Part shown: piece after piece, positions 14,161 through 22,411 of the stretch | How positions within the stretch are numbered: position 1 is the stretch's first letter | How the letters are laid out: the number at the start of each line of letters is the position of its first letter | Assembly (NCBI GenBank): GCA_002841975.1 | Contig: PHBQ01000024.1 | Span: forward strand, 1-32,902 | DNA: 32,902 bases | Source of the DNA: Candidatus Cloacimonetes bacterium HGW-Cloacimonetes-1 | GTDB lineage: Bacteria > Cloacimonadota > Cloacimonadia > Cloacimonadales > Cloacimonadaceae | Direction of reading: 5' to 3' | Translations under genes and position numbers: made by a program | Notes under the pieces: generated by a model | Databases searched by the model: none | Told to the model about the DNA's origin: nothing | The model's input: the letters and a program-made list of their open reading frames with translations, nothing else

Positions 14161-15810
14161 ATGAAGATTCGACTTATATTATGCTTTTTGTTGTTGTTTT
14201 CCCTCTCAATTTATGCAGAGTATGTTCCCTGTACTGTTGCCCTGCAAGTAGGCACCTCATATTTTTCCCATCTTGGTGGCAGTATCGACAGCGTACCCAT
14301 TGTCACCCCCTATCCCGCAAGCAAGTCAATTGCAGATCTATATATCCTAACATTTGAGCCACGAGGTTTCGTAATTGTAGCCGCAGATGACAGATCTGTG
14401 CCGATCTTGGCATACTCTTTAACTGCAACTATAGCCCTCGAACTGCCACCACAGTCGGAGTGGTTGCTGAGCCAATACTCTCAATCCATCCGGCAAATTC
14501 AGCAACATCCGGAGTGGAGCGTTCATCCGGAGTGGGCTCAATTACGACAAGGAGATTTCCCCGCTGCGGTTCAGCGAAGCGTAGCACCTTTACTCTGCAC
14601 TGGATGGAACCAGAACTGGCCATACAATTCTCTGTGCCCAGAGGATCCGGACGGACCCGGAAATCATGCTTATGCGGGAGCAGTTGCCACGGCAATGGGG
14701 CAAATCCTCCGGTATTGGAATCATCCTGTCATCGGAAGTGGCTCTCATAGCTATAATTCCGATTCATATGGAATGCAAAGTGCGGATTTTGGCAATACTG
14801 TCTACGATTGGTCGGCGATGGCAGATACGGTGATCACCGAAAATTCCGCCGTTTCGACCTTGCTCTATCACTGTGGTGTAGCGGTGGATATGGAATACGG
14901 AACTGACTGCAGTGTGGCTTCCTCGGCCCTGGTGCGAGATGCCTTAGTTATCAATTTTGGATATACCAACACAGCCCTGCACTATTACGGAAACTATTAC
15001 AGCACTGCACAGTGGACGAATCTGTTGCGAACAAATCTGGATCAGATGCGTCCGGTATATTACTGTGGACAAAATGCGGAAAGTAGCCATGCTTTTGTGA
15101 TCGATGGCTATCAGGGCACGAGTTACTTTCATGTGAATTGGGGGTGGAGCGGTGCTTACGACGGTTATTACTATGTGAGCAATCTCAGTCCCGGCACTGC
15201 ATCATTTATTCAAAACCAATCGGCAATCATGAATATCTGTCCTGTAATCCCAGCGACATACTCTCTGACCGGAACTGTTCATACTACTTGTAATACCGCA
15301 CTGGAAAATGTTGTGGTGACGATTGATGATACAAATCACAGCGGATCTACGGATGCGAACGGCAACTATTGCATCGCCGGTGTTTCGGAAGGTGTATATT
15401 TCGTAACTGCTACCAAAGAGGGATATCATGCGGTAACCACCACTGTGGAAATAGGGGCAAATCAAAGCACTGTTCAAGATTTTACCATGGTGGAGCTGGA
15501 GCCTGTTGCCAATGCTGACCATCTGGCGGGAGCGGAGACGTTCTCCCGATGCTATCCCAATCCCTTTCGGAGAGATACCAATATCAGTCTCGGGATCGCC
15601 AAAGAGCAGGAACTCGTTGTGATCGAAATCTACGAAATGCGGGGTCGAAAAATACACACTCTGTATCAAGGTGCAATGAATTCCGGGAAGCAAGTTATAC
15701 ATTGGGATGCTACGGATAACAGTGGGACAAAAGTAAGCTCCGGCCTTTATCTATGCCGCATTACCATCGGTGATAAACAACAGATTCTCAAAATGATGCT
15801 AGTCCAGTAG
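14161..15810 (+). CDS. Secreted C10-peptidase-like protein without catalytic cysteine, with T9SS-type C-terminal domain
   Basis: This 549-residue protein has a signal peptide (1-19) and an N-terminal propeptide-like region. A streptopain/C10-type domain spans about 150-360, then a carboxypeptidase-regulatory-like beta domain (about 368-450). A C-terminal sorting-type domain follows with CYPNPFRRD, IYEMRGRKI and SSGLYLCRI. C10 peptidases carry GCVATAxAQI with the nucleophile Cys; here the segment reads YAGAVATAMGQILRYW, with Ala174 (GCA) at that place. The catalytic His310 (SHAFVIDGY) and NWGWSG are kept. It is therefore probably a non-proteolytic binder, or an unusual enzyme. ATG 14161 has GGAG upstream and starts the signal peptide; an upstream TTG is less likely. 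Confidence 0.85.
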   Translation: MKIRLILCFLLLFSLSIYAEYVPCTVALQVGTSYFSHLGGSIDSVPIVTPYPASKSIADLYILTFEPRGFVIVAADDRSVPILAYSLTATIALELPPQSEWLLSQYSQSIRQIQQHPEWSVHPEWAQLRQGDFPAAVQRSVAPLLCTGWNQNWPYNSLCPEDPDGPGNHAYAGAVATAMGQILRYWNHPVIGSGSHSYNSDSYGMQSADFGNTVYDWSAMADTVITENSAVSTLLYHCGVAVDMEYGTDCSVASSALVRDALVINFGYTNTALHYYGNYYSTAQWTNLLRTNLDQMRPVYYCGQNAESSHAFVIDGYQGTSYFHVNWGWSGAYDGYYYVSNLSPGTASFIQNQSAIMNICPVIPATYSLTGTVHTTCNTALENVVVTIDDTNHSGSTDANGNYCIAGVSEGVYFVTATKEGYHAVTTTVEIGANQSTVQDFTMVELEPVANADHLAGAETFSRCYPNPFRRDTNISLGIAKEQELVVIEIYEMRGRKIHTLYQGAMNSGKQVIHWDATDNSGTKVSSGLYLCRITIGDKQQILKMMLVQ

Positions 15811-15832
15811 AGGCAAGCACCGTCAGTTGGTA

Positions 15833-16543
15833 CTACTTTCGCCGCAGGATATTAAGCCGCAGCTCTTCCGGGAACTTTTCGATGGCATAGCGTAGCATGG
15901 TACGCGGCATCTGTAGACAATATTGATCCACGAAACGATGTTCTGCCTCAAAATCCCGATTTCCGGCTTCACGGAGCATCCAGCCCACCGCTTTGTGGAT
16001 CAGATCGTGGGGATGCTTCATGAGCAGTAAAGCCAGTTCAAAGGTCAGTTCAAACCTGCCCTTCCTGATAAATGCGTAAGTGGCTACCATTGCAATGCGT
16101 TGATGCCACATATTGGGGCTGGCTGCCAATTGATAGAGTTTTCGGGGATCCCGGTCCAAGAGATAATCTCCCAAGATCAGATGCGCGGAGCTATCTACCA
16201 GATCCCAGTTATCGACATGATCCAGGTACTGCAGATAGAACTCTGCATACAGGGCTTTTTCTGAGAGTAGCTTCGTCTTTTGATACTTGAGGACCAAGGT
16301 CATCAACGCGGTGAGGCGATATTCGTGGATCCGTGTACAGAGCAGGGCTGCCAGATCGTTCAGATCTGCCGTGGCATAGAACGACCGGGATATCTTCCGC
16401 TGATCCGGCACGGAAATACTGAGGAAAGTATCCTCTCCCCCATAACCACCGGGGAAAGCTTTAAAAAACTGCTGTTTAGAGCTCGCACTGCGTGGATTGG
16501 CCTGCTCTGCCAATGCGGCTTTGATGGCGTCAAGTGTTGTCAT
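15833..16543 (-). CDS. DNA alkylation repair protein, AlkD-like
   Basis: HEAT-repeat DNA glycosylase that removes bulky cationic alkyl bases without base flipping. The 236 residues begin with the family segment FFKAFPGGYGGEDTFLSISVPDQRKI. Positions matching the Bacillus cereus AlkD active site are present: Trp113 and Asp117 (in DNWDLVDSS), Arg149 (WHQR) and Trp188 (GWMLREAG). Activity is thus expected. It starts 15 bases after aroA with AGAGGAA upstream, so the two are likely cotranscribed. It converges with the C10-like gene, 22 bases away, with no visible terminator between. Confidence 0.9.
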   Translation of the reverse strand: MTTLDAIKAALAEQANPRSASSKQQFFKAFPGGYGGEDTFLSISVPDQRKISRSFYATADLNDLAALLCTRIHEYRLTALMTLVLKYQKTKLLSEKALYAEFYLQYLDHVDNWDLVDSSAHLILGDYLLDRDPRKLYQLAASPNMWHQRIAMVATYAFIRKGRFELTFELALLLMKHPHDLIHKAVGWMLREAGNRDFEAEHRFVDQYCLQMPRTMLRYAIEKFPEELRLNILRRK

Positions 16544-16558
16544 AAATTCCTCTATAAT

Positions 16559-17794
16559 TTATTTATCAATAGCGTGAAGGATGTCCCAAAACTCTAGGAA
16601 GGACTTTGTCACGGATGCCGTCTCACTGAGCCTGAGTACGGGATAAAATCTGCACAGCAAAGCACCCGCCATCATCAAGCGATGGTCGTTTTGGGTTTCA
16701 AGCACTGCTGCCGGTGGGATATGGTGCATGGGATAGACGGTGAGAGCATCCGCAGCGAGGGTGTAATCTGCCTTGATGGCATCCAGGATGGCTGTGATCC
16801 CGGTGATGCGATCGGATTCCTTGTACTTCAGATGCGAGATGCGGTTCAGGCAAAGCGGAGCGGATCCAAAGAGCGCCAGACATGCCAGGATTGGCACCAG
16901 ATCCGGATTGTTCCCGCAGTCGATCATCCCACCTTGGAGCGTAGATTGGTGTACCTCCAAGTGGTCTGCATGGATGTCTATTTTGGCACCGAGGGAGAGC
17001 AGGATATCGACGATTGCCGCGTCCGGTTGCCGGGAGTAACTGTAGTTTAGCTCGCAGCTTAAGCCATCCTCTAGGAGAGTTCCCAGACAGATAAAGAAGG
17101 CGGCACTCGACCAGTCCGCTTCGATGAACATGGGAGAATCCAGCTGATATTGTTGGTTGCCGTCAATAGAGACAGAACCGGAATCTGCGGTATAGCGAAT
17201 CCCACAGGCAAGAACGAGATCCATAGTGAGGTCCAGGTAGGCACGGGATACTAAATCTGCCGGTATCTTGAGGTGCAGCGGTTGCTGCATAGTAGGTGCG
17301 ATCAGGATGAGGCTGCTGTAGAACTGACTGCTGATATCCGCAGGAAGGCTGACCGTGCCTCCGGTTAAGCGTTTACCGTTGATATACAGCGTACCGCCCT
17401 CACCGGTAATATCTGCCCCCAGCTCTCGCAACGCCTTCAGCAATGGCTCGATGGGGCGTCTGATGAGTTGATCTGAGCTCCTGATGACGGAGGATTGACC
17501 CTCTCTGACGGCACAAACAGCTATCCACAAACGCAAAGCTGTGGCAGATTCATGAAAATAGTAGTGATTGTCAGCAGGAACATCGGCATCAGGATAAAGC
17601 ACTACACCATCTCCCACCCGGGAGCTGAATCCCGTCTGCAACAGGGCAGTTTGCATTTCCAGCACATCCGCACAGCTACTATAGTTCTGGTACTGCACAG
17701 TTTGACGGCAGATCGCCTGGATCGCCAGCAGACGTTGCAGTATAGACTTTGATCCCGAAAATTTGATGCACCGCATCGACTCTGAGTATTGCAT
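16559..17794 (-). CDS. aroA: 3-phosphoshikimate 1-carboxyvinyltransferase (EPSP synthase)
   Basis: Transfers the enolpyruvyl group of PEP to shikimate 3-phosphate, the sixth step of the shikimate pathway. The 411 residues show the substrate loop as SGSKSILQR (13-21; Ser replaces the usual Pro), the DLVPILACLA segment, the KESDRI motif, a QNDHRLMMAGALL stretch and the C-terminal VTKSFLEFW. The sequence is rather divergent and slightly short of the usual 425-450, but all core motifs are seen. AAGGA lies upstream of the start. No other shikimate gene is in the window. It is divergent from the dCMP deaminase gene. Confidence 0.9.
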   Translation of the reverse strand: MQYSESMRCIKFSGSKSILQRLLAIQAICRQTVQYQNYSSCADVLEMQTALLQTGFSSRVGDGVVLYPDADVPADNHYYFHESATALRLWIAVCAVREGQSSVIRSSDQLIRRPIEPLLKALRELGADITGEGGTLYINGKRLTGGTVSLPADISSQFYSSLILIAPTMQQPLHLKIPADLVSRAYLDLTMDLVLACGIRYTADSGSVSIDGNQQYQLDSPMFIEADWSSAAFFICLGTLLEDGLSCELNYSYSRQPDAAIVDILLSLGAKIDIHADHLEVHQSTLQGGMIDCGNNPDLVPILACLALFGSAPLCLNRISHLKYKESDRITGITAILDAIKADYTLAADALTVYPMHHIPPAAVLETQNDHRLMMAGALLCRFYPVLRLSETASVTKSFLEFWDILHAIDK

Positions 17795-17841
17795 TAAGTT
17801 TCCTTTTTACATCGCATTAAGTGTGGCAATTACTCAGTGGC

Positions 17842-17870
17842 TTGACAGATTTATGTCAAGCTTAATATTG
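17842..17870 (+). promoter_or_regulatory. Candidate promoter and palindrome between aroA and the dCMP deaminase gene
   Basis: CTTGACA (17841-17847) and TGTCAAG (17854-17860) form a 7-bp inverted repeat with a 6-base centre. It places a TTGACA box on both strands. On the plus strand TAATAT/ATATTG lies 15-17 bases further on, a fair promoter for the deaminase gene. On the minus strand the -10 match toward aroA is weaker. The palindrome could also be an operator. Confidence 0.4.
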
Positions 17871-17889
17871 TGATTCAAGGGGAGGAATT

Positions 17890-18366
17890 ATGAACGACAG
17901 ACCTTCGTGGCAAAAGTACTTTATGGAAATGGCAAAGCTGGCATCAAAACGCTCGACCTGCCTACGCAGGCATGTGGGTGCTATCTTGGTACGCGACAAT
18001 CAAATCCTATCCAGCGGATACAATGGCAGCCCCAAGAACATTCGGCACTGTGCCGAAGCGGGATGTTTGAGGCAACAAAACAATGTCCCCTCCGGTGAAA
18101 AGCATGAACTGTGCAGGGGAGTACATGCGGAGCAAAATGCCATAATCCAAGCCGGAATCAATGGCAGCTCGACCAAGGGGTCGATCTTGTATTGCACCCA
18201 TCAGCCATGTAGCATCTGTGCCAAGCTGATCATCAATGCCGAAATCACTACTGTTTATATAGCGGATTCCTATCCGGATGCCTTGGGTGAAGAATTGCTG
18301 GCCGAGGCAGGAGTTGAATTGATTTTGTACAATCCCGAAGACGAATCTCTGCAGAGATTGATTTAA
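17890..18366 (+). CDS. dCMP deaminase
   Basis: Converts dCMP to dUMP for thymidylate synthesis. The 158-residue protein is a ComEB/dCMP-deaminase-type zinc enzyme. The zinc ligands are His79 in VHAEQNAI and Cys107 and Cys110 in [11 protein letters not shown]-like CTHQPCSIC; Glu81 is the proton shuttle. [19 protein letters not shown] at the start and GYNGSPKN are typical of the family. An additional cysteine/histidine set (His53, Cys54, Cys59, His72, Cys75) may bind a second zinc, as in phage T4 enzyme relatives. A GGGGAGGAA ribosome site precedes ATG. It is a single-gene unit closed by a strong terminator. Confidence 0.93.
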   Translation: MNDRPSWQKYFMEMAKLASKRSTCLRRHVGAILVRDNQILSSGYNGSPKNIRHCAEAGCLRQQNNVPSGEKHELCRGVHAEQNAIIQAGINGSSTKGSILYCTHQPCSICAKLIINAEITTVYIADSYPDALGEELLAEAGVELILYNPEDESLQRLI

Positions 18367-18371
18367 AACAA

Positions 18372-18402
18372 AACAGACCGTTTCTCAACGGTCTGTTTTT
18401 TT
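18372..18402 (+). terminator. Bidirectional rho-independent terminator
   Basis: Perfect 11-bp stem AACAGACCGTT/AACGGTCTGTT with loop TCTC, followed by a T run on the plus strand. The minus strand reads TTTTGTTTT after the same stem, so it can also end the convergent LruC gene. Confidence 0.9.
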
Positions 18403-18424
18403 ATCTTGGATCAGAGAGATATGT

Positions 18425-20407
18425 TTATGGAGTTTGGTAGATATATTGTTCGTCTCTGTAGCCGGGCTTATCCATATACCAATCGGGGTATGAAGTGCCA
18501 CTGCTTTGAGCCCAGTTTTTGAACATCAGATATGCTCTGGTGGTCTGTGCTCGTTCCACCGGATAATCCCAACTGGAGGCAATATTGACTCCCCAAGGCA
18601 GGTTGTTGGCTGTTTTATAATACCTGTTTTGAGCAGCGTTACTACTATCATCACCCGTTCCAAAGAGGGCTGTATTCATTTTACTGGTGGGTGCATAGTT
18701 TGCTAAGTGAACTTCATGGGAGCGTACACCGCGAACGAAAATGAATGGATTGTAGGGAGGTTGCCAAGCCAGAGCAGTCGCAGAGACTGGTGTATTGAGC
18801 TTGAACGTCACTCCAAACGTTACGGGTTGATAGTATGTAACACCCGGTTCTGTATTGATGAACGTGGGTTGCTGGGGAATCAAATCAAAGGCATTGTTAA
18901 AGAAACGGAGTACAGATTTACTGCCATCTGTTTCATGATTGAATAGCTGAGGATTGGTGGGTGTGATATTTATCATGTTGCTACTCACAAAAGGTAACTG
19001 AACGGCAAAACCATTGCTGTAGCGAGCACCAACTGCTCTCAGCTTGAAATTCATCTCGACTTTTTTGACCAGGTTTCCGGCTTTGGTGATTTGGTTGTAA
19101 TTGTAGTCTATCACCATATCGTTGAAGTCGTAGTCACCTTTGGCAGGCCAGAGATCTTCAAAAGACAGACTGCCCCAATTATTTTCGCCAAATGTGTAGT
19201 TGTTGAATGCCAGCTCCGGATCGTTTGGATAATCGTCAAATCTGTCATTGATGCCATCACCATCAGTGTCAATAGGTGTATCAATCGGGGGTACATCATC
19301 GATATCGACGGCTTCGATAGGGCTGACAGTCACGTAAAATACTACATCGTTAAAATCGTCATCACTACCACCTGCGGAACGCGGAAGATCCTCAAAGCCT
19401 ATCAGCAGCCTGTCTGTGAAATCGTCATACACCAAGATACTGTGTTGACGCTTGGCAGGATTGCTTTCAATAGTGTTGAGGGCAGGTGTTGAATAGTATA
19501 AAGGAACTGTAGTACTGACATTTGAACCGCTTTGGAAACCATCGGCAGCCAGGAACCAACCTATTGTAGTGCCCGGGAAGTATTCACCGAGGAAGACTTT
19601 GTTTCCGGAAGCCAAACCACCCCCACTGCCATTTAGAGACGCATTGGGCAGTACCAGAGTTTTAGTTGAGACATCTGTAGCTGCTGCGGGAGGAGTCGCG
19701 GTATTATAAGTATGAAATCCCAGAGCATTTCTATATCCGGCACCTTCTGTTACAAAGGTGATCCACACATTGGCGTGCTCGATTATTTTGATATTTGTTT
19801 GGTTTGCAGTATTCAGATAATCCGGGTGATATGCCGGAACGGATCTGCTCTCCGGTAATGTGGCATTGATACGTTGTAAAAAACTTGCAGAGATTACGTC
19901 ATTGGTCATACCGGACGGTACACCGTTGCTATTGTAAGTGATACCGGGGAGATACGACCATGCTTTGGACTGGGGTTTAAAAAAGCCTTCCCCACCCTTG
20001 ATAGTGTTCATCACACCGCCATAAAGCTTGGAGACTGTATTACCCACGATCGAAAGCTCTTCCGTAGTCATAAAGCCAACTGCCCATACCTTGGCAACAT
20101 TCGATGGGATAGAAATAACTGTTCTAAACTTACCATCTGTTCCCGTAGCACCCTTGCCAATGACCTTGCCATCCTCTCTGGGATTGGCATCAAATAGTTC
20201 AAATACTACATTGGATACGGGTGCGCCATCATTGGCTTGCACCTCTAAATTGATATCCACATTCCTGGCAGTCTGCCAGTTAAAATCGTCGCTGACCACA
20301 AGGTCATCCATGGGGATGAACACATTTGTGTTTTCGCTCTTGGAACATGCACTCATACCGATCCCAATGATCAGCATAATTACCATAAATCTTATTGTTC
20401 TATTCAT
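18425..20407 (-). CDS. LruC domain lipoprotein with DUF4114-like region
   Basis: Large (660 residues) predicted lipoprotein: a hydrophobic signal ends at Cys21 (GMSACSKS). A beta-rich region with a carboxypeptidase-regulatory-like segment covers about 45-120. A DUF4114-like region spans about 210-362 with the marker GFEDLPRSAGGSDDDFNDVVF (broken by no gaps, residues 337-357). A calcium-binding TSP3-like loop DTDGDGINDRFDD follows (380-392). The LruC region (about 400-650) includes FEDLWPAKGDYDFNDMVIDY-type residues. LruC proteins were described as Leptospira outer-membrane antigens; related proteins occur in Bacteroidetes-like bacteria. The function is unknown; surface display and calcium-stabilised adhesion are plausible. 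GAGGTGA precedes the start. It stands alone. Confidence 0.85.
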   Translation of the reverse strand: MNRTIRFMVIMLIIGIGMSACSKSENTNVFIPMDDLVVSDDFNWQTARNVDINLEVQANDGAPVSNVVFELFDANPREDGKVIGKGATGTDGKFRTVISIPSNVAKVWAVGFMTTEELSIVGNTVSKLYGGVMNTIKGGEGFFKPQSKAWSYLPGITYNSNGVPSGMTNDVISASFLQRINATLPESRSVPAYHPDYLNTANQTNIKIIEHANVWITFVTEGAGYRNALGFHTYNTATPPAAATDVSTKTLVLPNASLNGSGGGLASGNKVFLGEYFPGTTIGWFLAADGFQSGSNVSTTVPLYYSTPALNTIESNPAKRQHSILVYDDFTDRLLIGFEDLPRSAGGSDDDFNDVVFYVTVSPIEAVDIDDVPPIDTPIDTDGDGINDRFDDYPNDPELAFNNYTFGENNWGSLSFEDLWPAKGDYDFNDMVIDYNYNQITKAGNLVKKVEMNFKLRAVGARYSNGFAVQLPFVSSNMINITPTNPQLFNHETDGSKSVLRFFNNAFDLIPQQPTFINTEPGVTYYQPVTFGVTFKLNTPVSATALAWQPPYNPFIFVRGVRSHEVHLANYAPTSKMNTALFGTGDDSSNAAQNRYYKTANNLPWGVNIASSWDYPVERAQTTRAYLMFKNWAQSSGTSYPDWYMDKPGYRDEQYIYQTP

Positions 20408-20689
20408 TATTCACCTCAATTTGTTGTTCAATGCCTATATAATAAACAAAAAGCCTTCCATAAACACACAAAACGTTATTGTCTTGCCTTACAAAGGAGT
20501 ACTACAAGTAATGACTTTGTTTTGAGTGCGATATTTACACGCATCTTACAATTTTTGTCGCATAATATGCAACATCATTGTATCTGCTTTTCGCTACGCG
20601 ATCTGATATATATGTAGAAACGCCATGCCATCAGAAACTGGAGTTATTCGTTCCCTGTCCAACTCTCTGATAGTGTGGTGGTACTTCCT
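20408..20689. other. Intergenic region upstream of the LruC gene
   Basis: No gene is supported. On the minus strand a TATTATATA box (about 20438-20446) could serve as the -10 element for the LruC gene but has no good -35 partner. The stretch 20664-20688 (read on the minus strand GGAAGTACCACCACAC, then AGAGAG) resembles the flank of repeat copy A, so the repeat element probably extends into it. Confidence 0.4.
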
Positions 20690-20748
20690 TGGAGAAGCCC
20701 TCGTCGCGGCAAGGGCTTCACGAGGGAGTCACGAGGGAGTCACCTCGG
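20690..20748 (-). repeat. Intergenic 11-bp-unit repeat element, copy B
   Basis: Read on the minus strand it contains GACTCCCTCGT twice and GAAGCCCTTGC once in 11-base register, then an inverted unit ACGAGGGCTTC that is the exact complement of GAAGCCCTCGT. The layout matches copies A and C. It lies between the divergent LruC and ECF transporter genes. Confidence 0.8.
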
Positions 20749-20950
20749 AAACAAGGCAGGGACAATGCCATTGATAGATGTTGACATTATCGCTATTATC
20801 GGAAAGCTGGCTTCATGCCGAGTGTTGATATACATCCTTGTATCAATACCTATGGGTGCGAGTATGGAAACGACTGCACCTCCCGTGTTTGGAAAGGCTA
20901 CTGATTTTGCTTGAGCAAAGCATAGCCTATTAGTTTGAAAGGAATAGGTT
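20749..20950 (+). promoter_or_regulatory. Structured leader of the ECF transporter operon
   Basis: Three or four hairpins lie here. TTGATA..CA-TCCT-TG-TATCAA (20825-20846) has a 2-base bulge. GGTGC-AGT/ACT-GCACC spans 20855-20880. TTTGC-TTGA-GCAAA spans 20906-20919. AGCCTATT/AATAGGTT (20924-20931 with 20943-20950) is 8 bp with one G-T pair; its 11-base loop displays the AAAGG ribosome site, and the start codon follows directly. I recognise no known riboswitch class. Translation control by folding is possible but unproven. Confidence 0.35.
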
Positions 20951-21481
20951 ATGTTGAAACGATTTAGCACCAAAGACCTCATTATCATTGCGTTACTGTC
21001 CGGACTGGGCATAGCGGTCAAACCCTTGATCAGTCCTTTGATAAAAATGGTGTCTGCACCCTTAATGCTTCCCGGCGGATCACTTGCCGGCGGCTTTTAT
21101 ATGATGTGGCTCACTCTGGCAATTGCCTTGGTTCCGCGCTTTGGCACAGGCCTTTTGTTCGGGATCGTGCAGGCAATATCTATCTTCGCCTTGGGTTGGT
21201 TTGGCAATCATGGCGCTTTGAGCTTGATCAGTTATACACTACCCGGATTACTGGCAGATATCGTAGCTTTGGCATTCAAACGGAAATCCACACTGTGGTG
21301 TCAGATCACCTTGTGTGCAATTGCCAATCTGACAGGGGCATTGATCATGGCGGCAGTGATATTCCGACTCCCGATGATCCCGATGCTGGTATCCGCCTCC
21401 ACGGCGATTGCATCCGGTGCTCTGGGTGGTTTCCTGGCATATTTGATGTATGTTCAGCTCTATAAATTGAGGTTGTTATGA
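20951..21481 (+). CDS. ECF transporter S component (substrate-binding membrane protein)
   Basis: A 176-residue integral membrane protein with about five to six hydrophobic helices. It sits in front of genes for two ECF ATPases and EcfT, which identifies it as the substrate-specific S component. The N-terminal helix IIIALLSGLGIAVKPL has the small-residue pattern used by S components to dock on EcfT. A glycine-rich loop GGSLAGGFYMMWL follows, then a helix with RFGTGLLFGIVQAISI. The architecture recalls YkoE or other vitamin-type S components, but I cannot assign a substrate. AAAGG lies eight bases upstream of ATG inside a hairpin loop. The last bases overlap the start of the next gene (TTATGAAAAG). 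Confidence 0.85.
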   Translation: MLKRFSTKDLIIIALLSGLGIAVKPLISPLIKMVSAPLMLPGGSLAGGFYMMWLTLAIALVPRFGTGLLFGIVQAISIFALGWFGNHGALSLISYTLPGLLADIVALAFKRKSTLWCQITLCAIANLTGALIMAAVIFRLPMIPMLVSASTAIASGALGGFLAYLMYVQLYKLRLL

Positions 21482-22407
21482 AAAGAATAGTATTGGTACT
21501 TGGGTTGTTAATTTGGGCAGGAGTCATGATGGGAATACGGATCGTCGATGCAAAAGGCATGGAACACAACTACAGTTATGAATATTTCCGCAAATTACCG
21601 CAGACAGAAACTGTGTCCTTTAGCACCAAAGGTGAAGTCACCAAGAAAAATACCTGGAAGGGCTATCGTTTTGACAAATGGTTACAATCTATGGATCTGG
21701 GGAGCTTTCGCAATCTCCGTCTGGAATCCGAAGATAGATATATGGTCAGTTTAACCCGCAGTGAAATCGATACTACCGAATGCTGGATTGTGTTTAACCG
21801 GAATGGCGAGGATTTGAATGAAGAGAATTTCCGGATTATCTTTCCTCGGTTGCGGGAATTGTATTGGATCAAGAGTCCCAATCTGATCGTCCTTGAAGAC
21901 TTTCAGAGCTTGGGCTTACCAAAGACTTTCCTGTTTATGTCACAACAGCTTAACAATCTGGAATTGTGCAAGGATCCGGATCCTTTCAAGGATATTCAGG
22001 GCTACAAAGTGGATGATTTGTTTCGCAAAGTATTTCAGGTCGATGCCGCTGATGTGGTTATGGTCAGTGCAGATGGGCTGAAGATTCGCCTCAGCTATCC
22101 CAAGCATCTGGAAGGAGCGGTTTTGGAACTGAGGGAAGACAATTCGCTCAATCTCAAGAGTCCGCAAATCCCCGGCGGTATGTGGATCGCAGACATCGTG
22201 TATATCCAAGCCGGAAACACTGCCTTGATTAGCGACAAGGGTAGATCGCAACTAATAGATCTGGCGCTGAAACTGGAGTGGAAACTCAGCCCCAAGAATG
22301 AAGTACTGCTCTTGTCTGCAACCGCACAAAGCGTTTCCTCGCTGAACGAATTGATGAGTATGGACAGCATCGACGACAGTTTACAAGGCTTTTCTATCCA
22401 ACCCTAA
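21478..22407 (+). CDS. Exported protein with two sulfite-oxidase-fold-like repeats, ECF-transporter partner
   Basis: A 309-residue protein with an N-terminal signal or anchor (about 4-20). The segment TWKGYRFDKWLQSMDLG (about 60-76) and the following LRLESEDRYMVSLTRSEI then FPRLRELYWIKSPNLIVLEDF match the pattern of the oxidoreductase molybdopterin-binding (sulfite oxidase) fold. A second copy appears at about 175-250, with GYKVDDLFRKVF, VVMVSADGLKIRLSY and MWIADIVYIQAG. No cysteine stands where a molybdenum ligand would be expected, so binding rather than redox is likely. Its ATG overlaps the S-component stop by four bases, and the ATPase genes follow. It may present a ligand to the S component from outside; the ligand is unknown. 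Confidence 0.6.
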   Translation: MKRIVLVLGLLIWAGVMMGIRIVDAKGMEHNYSYEYFRKLPQTETVSFSTKGEVTKKNTWKGYRFDKWLQSMDLGSFRNLRLESEDRYMVSLTRSEIDTTECWIVFNRNGEDLNEENFRIIFPRLRELYWIKSPNLIVLEDFQSLGLPKTFLFMSQQLNNLELCKDPDPFKDIQGYKVDDLFRKVFQVDAADVVMVSADGLKIRLSYPKHLEGAVLELREDNSLNLKSPQIPGGMWIADIVYIQAGNTALISDKGRSQLIDLALKLEWKLSPKNEVLLLSATAQSVSSLNELMSMDSIDDSLQGFSIQP

Positions 22408-22411
22408 GCAA

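Noticed and set aside
20408-20689. Small genes or RNAs in the LruC upstream region
   Set aside because: Only AT-rich sequence and short frames without ribosome sites are present.
20740-21021. A 93-residue minus-strand open frame overlapping repeat copy B and the S-component start
   Set aside because: It runs antisense into a clear S-component gene, has no good ribosome site, and its tail is made of the repeat element. Most likely not translated, though its conservation near other copies would be worth a look.
21141-21158. TGGCAC with a following TTTTG as a sigma-54 promoter
   Set aside because: It lies within a coding gene and lacks the TTGC element at the required spacing.
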